Translations under genes and position numbers: made by a program
Shown: positions 1-4,423 of the stretch, piece after piece
Layout: each line of letters opens with the position of its first letter
Numbering within the stretch: the stretch's first letter is position 1
Notes under the pieces: generated by a model
What the model was told of the DNA's origin: nothing
The model's database searches: none
Seen by the model: the letters and a program-made list of their open reading frames with translations, nothing else
NCBI GenBank assembly: GCA_937927565.1
Contig: CALBDV010000812.1
Location: 1-5,221, forward strand
From: an uncultured Holophagales bacterium
GTDB taxonomy: Bacteria; Acidobacteriota; Thermoanaerobaculia; UBA5066
Length of the DNA stretch: 5,221 nt
Direction of reading: 5' to 3'

Positions 1-76
<76 letters not shown>

Positions 77-95
77 CCGTACCCTTCCAAAGAAC

Positions 96-110
96 GCGGC
101 GACACGCCGC
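96..110 (-). other. Hairpin in the leader of the tRNA-Thr transcript
   Basis: A perfect 6-bp inverted repeat (GCGGCG, loop TGT, CGCCGC on the minus strand) is followed by GTTCTTT. It lies between the predicted tRNA promoter and the mature tRNA 5' end, so it would be in the 5' leader removed by RNase P. It could instead be a weak intrinsic terminator for the upstream peptidase-like gene, but the T-run is short and interrupted, and a terminator here would also attenuate the tRNA. Confidence 0.5.
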
Positions 111-121
111 AAGGGAGGCGC

Positions 122-151
122 ATTCTAGGAGTGAGCCCGGTCGCCGGTCAA
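122..151 (-). promoter_or_regulatory. Sigma70-like promoter for tRNA-Thr
   Basis: On the minus strand, TTGACC (146-151; 5 of 6 matches to TTGACA) and TAGAAT (122-127; 5 of 6 matches to TATAAT) are separated by 18 bases. Transcription would start near 115, giving a leader of roughly 39 bases before the tRNA at 76. The promoter sits immediately after the stop codon of the peptidase-like gene (stop at 156-158), so the tRNA probably has its own transcription unit. Confidence 0.75.
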
Positions 152-155
152 GCGA

Positions 156-578
156 TCAGGGATCGACCCAGGGGAGCGAGGGGAAGCAGAGCGGGCCGAT
201 CTTCCGCTCGAGCTCGTAGACGACGTTCTCGCGCGCGTCGATGGAGCGGTCCATCAGCTCCTTTCGGAGCGTGGAGTCGGGCACTCGGCGGATGGCGGCC
301 TCGGCTTCGTCGAAGAGCGGCCAGGTGAGCGCGTGAAGGACTTCGTGAAACGCGTGACGACGGAGCGCGGCGAGCGATTCCTGCGAGACGAGCTCGGGGT
401 CGTAGCTGACGATCCAGACCTTCCGGTCCTCTGTGCCGCGGTCGGAGCGCTCGATGTCGAGCAGGCCGAACTGATCGTGGACCTCGCCCGGCTGAACGAC
501 GAACTCGAGGTCGAGCTTCAGCCGCCTCTTCACGTATTCGAGGGCCTTCCGAACCCTGGCCGTCTGCGTCCTCTTCAC
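156..578 (-). CDS. Small HExxH zinc metallopeptidase-like protein
   Basis: The protein is about 140 residues, predicted cytoplasmic, with no signal peptide or membrane segment. It carries the zincin motif HEVLH (H78, E79, H82 from the chosen start) within HAFHEVLHALTW. A glutamate in ENVVYELER (about residue 117), on a later helix, could be the third zinc ligand. This arrangement resembles small stand-alone or phage-borne HExxH proteins; the substrate is unknown. I chose GTG at 576-578 because GGGGGA lies 5-6 bases upstream. The frame is open to ATG at 600-602 and to ATG at 654-656, but neither has a clear Shine-Dalgarno sequence. The extra N-terminal codons are also poorer in G/C at third positions, and the stretch at about 625-680 is AT-rich like a promoter region. 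The gene lies downstream of the anti-sigma gene on the same strand with a 131-base gap. That it folds as a peptidase is likely; activity is inferred. Confidence 0.75.
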   Translation of the reverse strand: MKRTQTARVRKALEYVKRRLKLDLEFVVQPGEVHDQFGLLDIERSDRGTEDRKVWIVSYDPELVSQESLAALRRHAFHEVLHALTWPLFDEAEAAIRRVPDSTLRKELMDRSIDARENVVYELERKIGPLCFPSLPWVDP

Positions 579-709
579 GATCGTCCCCCGTTGCAGGCCC
601 ATTCTGCCCGATGGAAGGGGCCCGGGGGATTCGATTCGACACTTCGAATAACTCATTTACTAGCAACGAGTTAGCTCGCCCGTGTCGCCCGCTTGGGGGA
701 GTCGGAAGC

Positions 710-1801
710 CTACGGAAGCCGGACTTTCACGTCCACCGAGCCCGCCGCCCGGGCGGCGTCGACGGGGGTGAAGGAGAGGTCCTTCAGCCTCGCGGCGAGG
801 CCGGAAGGCTCCGAACCGGAGCCTCCGACGAGGCGGACGACGCCGGTGACTCGTCCCGAGGCGTCCAGATCGAGGCGATAGGAGCCCTCGAACGGTCCCG
901 CGAGGCCGTCGAGTCGAGCGGGGTTCGAGAAGCCGAGAGTTCCGGCGGCCTTGCCGACGACCTGGGCCGACGCGGCGACGCGCGCGGCCCCTGCGGCCTG
1001 GGGCGCGGAGGCTCGGAGGCGCTTCTCGTCGGAGCCGGCCGCCTTCTGCAGCGAGGCCCTTTCCGCGACCCACTCGTCTGCGGCGGCGCTCGAGGTGGCG
1101 GCCGACGGCGGCGCGGGAGCGGCCGCCGCGAGGGCCGGCACGTCACGCTCCGGGGCGAAGGCGACGGCTTCCTCTTTCTCGCGCGGCGTTTCGGCCGACG
1201 CGACGAGAACGGGCTCCTGCCGGAGCTTCCCCTTCGCCTCGTTGGCCCGGCTCGGGTCCGACGCGGCCGCGACGCGCGCGGGAGCCGCGGGAACTGCTTC
1301 GACAGCGGCCGGATTCGCGTCGTCCTTCTTCGCCGGCTCGGCGAAGAAGACGGTCACGCGCCCGTCGTCCTCGGGGGCAGGGGCCGGCTGGACCTTCGAC
1401 GGATCCGTGGCCTCGGCAACGGTGGCCACCGGTTTCGGGGGCGACATGAGGGTCGAGGTCAGGACGACGGCGACGATCCCGAAGACGACGACGCCCACCG
1501 TGGCGGGCCGGAAGTAGAAACCGAACCGGTGGAGCGTGGCGGCGAGACCCCTGGTGTCGTCCTCGACCTGCGATCGGACACGGGTCGACAGGGCGAAGGG
1601 GGCTTCCGGGTCCGGAAGCTCTTCGAGCCGGCCGACGAGGCGGGCCATCGCGTCGTAGCGGGCGCGGGCGGTCGGGTCCGAGACGAGAAGGCTCTTCAGC
1701 TCGCGTTCCTCTTCGCCCGGAAGGTCCCCGTCGAGAGAACGGGAAATCAGGAGGTCGAGGTCGCCCGTCACGAACGGACGGGGCTGGGGGTTGGCGCTCA
1801 C
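710..1801 (-). CDS. Membrane anti-sigma factor with TonB-C-like C-terminal domain
   Basis: This 363-residue protein is the predicted partner of the adjacent ECF sigma factor. Residues about 12-78 (LISRSLDGDLPGEEERELKS, then a helix ending in LEELPDPEAPF) have the helical look of an anti-sigma domain. They contain no Cys or His, so the HxxxCxxC zinc site of the ZAS class is absent. Residues about 101-120 (TVGVVVFGIVAVVLTSTLMS) form the single membrane segment, giving an N-in, C-out topology. Residues 121-285 are a low-complexity Ala/Pro/Glu-rich linker. Residues about 300-363 (LDLDASGRVTGVVRLVGGSG, then LSFTPVD and VDVKVRLP) resemble the TonB C-terminal fold. The GTG start at 1799-1801 overlaps the sigma stop as GTGA and has GGAGGAG five bases upstream. 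The frame is open much further upstream, but that region is the sigma gene in another frame. The anti-sigma role rests mainly on gene order and topology; the TonB-like domain is my reading of motifs. Confidence 0.85.
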   Translation of the reverse strand: MSANPQPRPFVTGDLDLLISRSLDGDLPGEEERELKSLLVSDPTARARYDAMARLVGRLEELPDPEAPFALSTRVRSQVEDDTRGLAATLHRFGFYFRPATVGVVVFGIVAVVLTSTLMSPPKPVATVAEATDPSKVQPAPAPEDDGRVTVFFAEPAKKDDANPAAVEAVPAAPARVAAASDPSRANEAKGKLRQEPVLVASAETPREKEEAVAFAPERDVPALAAAAPAPPSAATSSAAADEWVAERASLQKAAGSDEKRLRASAPQAAGAARVAASAQVVGKAAGTLGFSNPARLDGLAGPFEGSYRLDLDASGRVTGVVRLVGGSGSEPSGLAARLKDLSFTPVDAARAAGSVDVKVRLP

Positions 1802-2406
1802 GACAGCTCCTCCAGGAGGGCGGCCCGACCGCGGGCGATCCGGCTCCTCACGGTCCCGATCGGGACGTTCAGCACGCGGGCGATGTCGTCGTAGGAGAGA
1901 CCTTCGAGGTCGCGCAGGACGACGGCGTGGCGGAACTCCTCGGGGAGGTTGCGGATCGCCTTCCTGAGGTTCGCCCGCTGCTCGAGGGCGACGGCCTGTT
2001 CTTCCGGAGAGGCGGCCGGGTCCGGCGCTTCGTCTCCAGGCCACGGCTGGTCGTCCTCGGGGTTGACGCGGGGAGAAACGAAGACCTTTCGCATCCGGGC
2101 CAGGGTCCCCTGGCGCGCCTTCGCCCGGTTGAGGGCGATGGTGTAGAGCCAGGTCTTGAGCGAGGCGTCGCCGCGAAACGATTCGAGCCCCCGCCAGGCC
2201 CTGAGGAACGTCTCCTGGACGACCTCCTCTGCCTCCCACGGGCCGACGAGGCGGGAGGCCAGGGCGAAGATCATGCCCGAGTAGTGCCGGACGATCAGGT
2301 CGAACGCGGTGTGGTCGCCGCCGAGGAAGCGGGCGACGGCCTTTTCGTCTCCGGGCCACTCCCGGCCCTCGTGGAGGGTTCTCACCGGCATGATCACGGC
2401 GGGCAT
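1798..2406 (-). CDS. ECF-family RNA polymerase sigma factor
   Basis: This 202-residue sigma70-family factor of the extracytoplasmic-function group has the usual ECF length. Region 2 spans about residues 24-97 (AFDLIVRHYSGMIFALASRL, EEVVQETFLRAWRGLESF, then ASLKTWLYTIALNRAK), binding core polymerase and the -10 element. After an acidic, Pro-rich linker (about 112-135), region 4 spans about 143-200. Its helix-turn-helix reads LSYDDIARVLNVPIGTVRSR and recognises the -35 element. There is no region 1.1 or 3 and no long C-terminal extension. I chose ATG at 2404-2406; GGGAGA directly abuts it and GAGGGGGAG lies about 13 bases upstream. GTG at 2395-2397 (GGGAGA nine bases before it) and ATG at 2389-2391 are alternatives. 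The frame is open further upstream but overlaps the SRPBCC gene. It is the first gene of a two-gene unit with the anti-sigma factor and is probably autoregulated from the promoter-like site at 2484-2512. Confidence 0.95.
   Translation of the reverse strand: MPAVIMPVRTLHEGREWPGDEKAVARFLGGDHTAFDLIVRHYSGMIFALASRLVGPWEAEEVVQETFLRAWRGLESFRGDASLKTWLYTIALNRAKARQGTLARMRKVFVSPRVNPEDDQPWPGDEAPDPAASPEEQAVALEQRANLRKAIRNLPEEFRHAVVLRDLEGLSYDDIARVLNVPIGTVRSRIARGRAALLEELS
1807..1813 (-). promoter_or_regulatory. Ribosome binding site of the anti-sigma gene
   Basis: GGAGGAG on the minus strand lies five bases before the GTG start at 1799-1801, inside the last codons of the sigma gene. It fixes the anti-sigma start in an otherwise open frame. 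With the GTGA stop/start overlap it indicates translational coupling, which would keep sigma and anti-sigma amounts matched. Confidence 0.8.
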
Positions 2407-2483
2407 TCTCCCATGCTGACTCCCCCTCGGACCGGGCTGGAAGGCGAGTATTCGGGACGTCACGGAAGTGTCTCCACGCCCCA

Positions 2484-2512
2484 TGAGACCCGGCGAGAAG
2501 AGCCGAAGTTCC
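2484..2512 (-). promoter_or_regulatory. Putative ECF-type (RpoE-like) promoter of the sigma gene
   Basis: On the minus strand, GGAACTT (2506-2512) and TCTCA (2484-2488) are separated by 17 bases. This resembles the known RpoE-type pattern of GGAACTT followed after about 16 bases by TCTGA. Transcription would start near 2478, leaving about 70 bases of leader before the sigma start. The site begins four bases after the stop codon of the SRPBCC gene. The sequence match is seen; autoregulation is inferred from the habit of ECF sigma genes. Confidence 0.5.
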
Positions 2513-2516
2513 CGGA

Positions 2517-2963
2517 TCAGCGCTTTCCGAGGAGTCTTTGTGCCGTCGCCTCGTGGCGAAACCGGAACATCCGGCGGAGGTCGGGCCTCACGACGGCGAG
2601 GTCGACGAGACGGCCGCCGAAGAGTGCGAACGGCACCTCGTAGTCGACCCTGTCGAGGAGGGCCCCGTCCTCGAAGACGTGCTCGTGCCGCCAGCGGGAA
2701 AAGGGCCCCTTCACCTGGACGTCGACGAATCGGGCCGGCGGCGCCCATTCCTCGATTCGCGACACCCACCGGATGGGAAAACCGAACGGGGAGACCTCGA
2801 TGACGATCCGCGCCCCCTCCACGATCCTCTCGGGGCGCTCGACGACGTGGACCTTCTTCGCGGGGGGCGAAAGCCACTCGAGAACGCGGGGGTCCGCGTG
2901 AAAGGCCGCGATGGCTTCCTGCGGGACGCCCGGCAGGTCGAGACGGAATTCGAGGCGAGGCAC
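2517..2963 (-). CDS. SRPBCC-family (START-like) ligand-binding protein
   Basis: This 148-residue protein is a single SRPBCC/polyketide-cyclase-like domain, predicted cytoplasmic, with no signal peptide. It opens with a short strand and helix (LEFRLDLPGVPQEAIAAFHA, then DPRVLEWLSPP). Next come strands around GARIVIEV and IRWVSRIEEW, the motif KGPFSRWRHEHVFE (about 85-98), and DRVDYEVPF (about 104-112). A long C-terminal helix (LRRMFRFRHEATAQRLL) would close the cavity. The KGPF.RW.HEH and D.VDYE.PF motifs match the SRPBCC group seen alone or fused to SulA-like NAD-epimerase proteins (COG4276-like). The bound ligand is unknown. The start codon is GTG at 2961-2963, with no strong Shine-Dalgarno sequence. 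It lies 13 bases after the stop of the secreted TIG protein gene, so weak initiation may be helped by coupling. Confidence 0.85.
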   Translation of the reverse strand: MPRLEFRLDLPGVPQEAIAAFHADPRVLEWLSPPAKKVHVVERPERIVEGARIVIEVSPFGFPIRWVSRIEEWAPPARFVDVQVKGPFSRWRHEHVFEDGALLDRVDYEVPFALFGGRLVDLAVVRPDLRRMFRFRHEATAQRLLGKR

Positions 2964-2976
2964 GGCGGGCAGGCCG

Positions 2977-3624
2977 TCAGTTCGGGGAGGGACCGGGAGT
3001 CGGGGTCGGGGTCGGGGTCGGAGCCGGCGGAGGCAGCGGCAGGGGCGGGACGATGATCGAACGCCGTGTCGGCGCCCGCGCCGTCAGAAGGAAGCCGGGC
3101 GCTCCCATGCCTCGCATCGCGGCGGAGGAGGCGTCGTTTCCGATCACGACCGGGAGGGGCCCCTGGGGGGACGACTCACCGATGGTGAGAACGTCCCCGT
3201 CGCCGAACGAGAGGACCCGCTTCACCTTCGACTCGGGCTTCTCTCCCCCCTCGGGAATCGGCTCGGAGTAGCCGAAGACGTCGATCGCCTCCTTGAGGCC
3301 GATGAGCTTCGGGGCGTTCACGAGCGAGGAACCGGCCACGACGAACGGGACCGCGCTCCTGCCGAAGACCTTGCCTCCGTGAGTGGCCTCGACGAACGAG
3401 CTGGAGACGCCCTCGGGGACGATGAAGCTGGGGCTCCTGCCCGGCTCGGCGAGGAGCGGTACGACGCGGCCTCCGAAGCGGACGACGGCCCCTGCCGGCA
3501 GAGGGCTCGTGATGGTGACGCGGGTTCCCGACGTGCCGACCCGCGGCTCGAAGTCCAGCCGCGCCTCCTGGCCCGCGACGGGAAGAGCGAGCGCGAGCAG
3601 GAGCGCGCAGGAGAAGACCTTCAT
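2977..3624 (-). CDS. Secreted IPT/TIG-like domain protein with Pro-Thr tail
   Basis: This 215-residue exported protein starts with a signal peptide: MK, a hydrophobic core VFSCALLLALALPVAG, and probable cleavage after about residue 18. Residues about 22-98 look like an immunoglobulin-like IPT/TIG domain (P.VGTSGTRVTITSPLP, VRFGG, FIVPEGV, ending VPFVVAG). Residues 99-190 have no family I recognise but include two short segments rich in Gly and Asp (SFGDGDVLTIGES, VIGNDAS). Residues 192-215 are a proline-rich tail with PTPTPTPTP, typical of exposed or wall-spanning stalks. No lipobox, membrane anchor or catalytic motif is visible. ATG at 3622-3624 gives a clean signal peptide, but GAGGG is only two bases before it. 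GTG at 3631-3633, with AAGG five bases upstream, is a close alternative. It is probably the first gene of an operon with the SRPBCC gene. A structural or binding role is inferred from the domain only. Confidence 0.8.
   Translation of the reverse strand: MKVFSCALLLALALPVAGQEARLDFEPRVGTSGTRVTITSPLPAGAVVRFGGRVVPLLAEPGRSPSFIVPEGVSSSFVEATHGGKVFGRSAVPFVVAGSSLVNAPKLIGLKEAIDVFGYSEPIPEGGEKPESKVKRVLSFGDGDVLTIGESSPQGPLPVVIGNDASSAAMRGMGAPGFLLTARAPTRRSIIVPPLPLPPPAPTPTPTPTPGPSPN
3000..3017. repeat. Hexanucleotide repeat (TCGGGG)x3 in the TIG protein tail
   Basis: Three perfect tandem TCGGGG units on the plus strand, continued by a partial fourth unit, encode the alternating Pro-Thr tail on the minus strand. 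The period is a multiple of three, so a change in copy number would lengthen or shorten the tail by Pro-Thr pairs without shifting the frame. Confidence 0.85.
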
Positions 3625-3710
3625 GTCCCTCACATTAGCCTTACGTTCGAAGGCCCGCAACAGACGTGAGAGGATTCCGTCCGCATGTCGCGGCGGAGCC
3701 GACGAGCTTG

Positions 3711-3716
3711 AAGGAG
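3711..3716 (+). promoter_or_regulatory. Ribosome binding site of the LysE-type gene
   Basis: AAGGAG lies six bases before GTG at 3723-3725. This places the start there rather than at the more upstream in-frame GTG at 3666, which would add about 19 hydrophilic residues not expected for the family. Confidence 0.7.
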
Positions 3717-3722
3717 CTGCCG

Positions 3723-4391
3723 GTGGCCCTCCTCGCGGGCTTTGCCGTTGGCCTGTTCGGTGCGATCCCGCCCGGCCCCGTCAACTTCAACGTCATCCGG
3801 AAGGCTTCGCAGAACCAGACGCGCGAGGCGCTCCGTGTCGCGCTCGGTGCCGCTCTCGTCGACACCGTGATCTGCGGTTTCGTGGCCATGGGATTCGGCT
3901 GGGTGCTGGAGAAGGTCGTCAACAACCCCTGGACCCGGCTGGGCCTGGCCCTCTTCCTCCTTGCGGGAGGGCTGAAGATCCTCGTCTTCGACAGGAAGAA
4001 GGGCGCGGAACCGGACGGCCCCGGGGCGAGGCTCACGGCCCCGCCCAAGGACGTCTCCGGGTTCCGGTTTCCGTTCCTCGTCGGCGTCCTTCAGGGAGCG
4101 GCGAACCCGGCCCTCTTCGTGAACTGGACGCTCATCATCTCCTTCCTCGTCGGGCACCGGATTCTCCCGGCCGGTCTCCTTCCGGCCGGAGTCTTCGCCG
4201 TCGGCGTCGGCGTCGGCGTCTTCGTCTGGTTCCTCATCCTGACCGAGCTCGTCGAGAAGCTGAAGAGCCATCCGGCCGGCGAGTGGATCAAGCAATCCAC
4301 GTTCGCCGCCGGGGTCCTTCTCCTGGCCTTCGGGCTCTACTTCAGCTGGCGGACGGTCTCCGAGTTCGTCTCCGGCGACTGGATTCCGTAG
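3723..4391 (+). CDS. LysE/RhtB-family amino acid exporter
   Basis: This 222-residue inner-membrane protein is of the length expected for LysE-family translocators, which export amino acids or similar metabolites using the proton motive force. The N-terminus LLAGFAVGLFGAIPPGPVNF carries the family's G..PPGP signature in the first membrane helix. Further hydrophobic segments lie at about 38-62, 70-89, 116-142, 150-175 and 193-209, giving the usual six. The fourth has the family-like GVLQGAANPALFVNW motif with a helix-breaking Asn-Pro. Charged loop residues RKKGAEPDGP (about 91-100) separate the two halves. GTG at 3723-3725 is chosen because AAGGAG is six bases upstream and the first membrane helix then starts at once. 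It is divergent from the secreted TIG protein gene and convergent with the synthetase-like gene. No regulator of the LysG type is adjacent, and the substrate cannot be told from sequence. Confidence 0.92.
   Translation: MALLAGFAVGLFGAIPPGPVNFNVIRKASQNQTREALRVALGAALVDTVICGFVAMGFGWVLEKVVNNPWTRLGLALFLLAGGLKILVFDRKKGAEPDGPGARLTAPPKDVSGFRFPFLVGVLQGAANPALFVNWTLIISFLVGHRILPAGLLPAGVFAVGVGVGVFVWFLILTELVEKLKSHPAGEWIKQSTFAAGVLLLAFGLYFSWRTVSEFVSGDWIP
4201..4218. repeat. Hexanucleotide repeat (TCGGCG)x3 in the LysE-type gene
   Basis: Three perfect TCGGCG units encode the alternating Val-Gly stretch VGVGVGV inside the fifth predicted membrane helix. Copy change would keep the frame and alter the helix by two residues per unit. 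It may be only a by-product of GC-rich codon choice. Confidence 0.75.
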
Positions 4392-4399
4392 GCGCTTCG

Positions 4400-4423
4400 A
4401 GGGCCGGGCGGCCTTCCCTATTT
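4400..4423 (+). terminator. Weak intrinsic terminator candidate after the LysE-type gene
   Basis: A 6-bp stem (AGGGCC with GGCCTT, including one G-U pair) with loop GGGC occupies 4400-4415 in the 26-base gap between two convergent genes. It is followed by CCCTATTT, a poor T-tract. Its position right after the stop codon fits a terminator, but the weak T-run keeps confidence low. Confidence 0.3.

Noticed and set aside
1805..1823. CCTCC/GGAGG hairpin masking the anti-sigma ribosome binding site
   Set aside because: The two arms are separated by one base, so only about three pairs with a five-base loop can form. This is too weak to claim as a regulatory structure.
611..1894. Long open frame of 427 codons on the plus strand
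   Set aside because: It lies antisense to the anti-sigma gene and the end of the sigma gene, and its product is a low-complexity Arg/Gly-rich sequence. This is a common mirror frame in GC-rich DNA.
710..2359. Possible 549-residue fusion extending the anti-sigma protein upstream
   Set aside because: The upstream part is an out-of-frame reading of the sigma gene, rich in Arg and Pro. The GTG at 1799-1801 with a strong ribosome binding site and the GTGA overlap is the natural start.
1798..2877. Extended sigma factor frame starting inside the SRPBCC gene
   Set aside because: The extra N-terminal residues are an Arg/Pro-rich shadow of the SRPBCC gene and include the non-coding gap. ECF factors are about 200 residues, which the start at 2406 gives.
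3625..3660. Promoter candidate TTGCGG-N17-TAATGT before the secreted TIG gene
   Set aside because: Both boxes match consensus poorly (3 of 6 each), and the start of transcription would fall at the ATG itself, leaving no room for the ribosome binding site.
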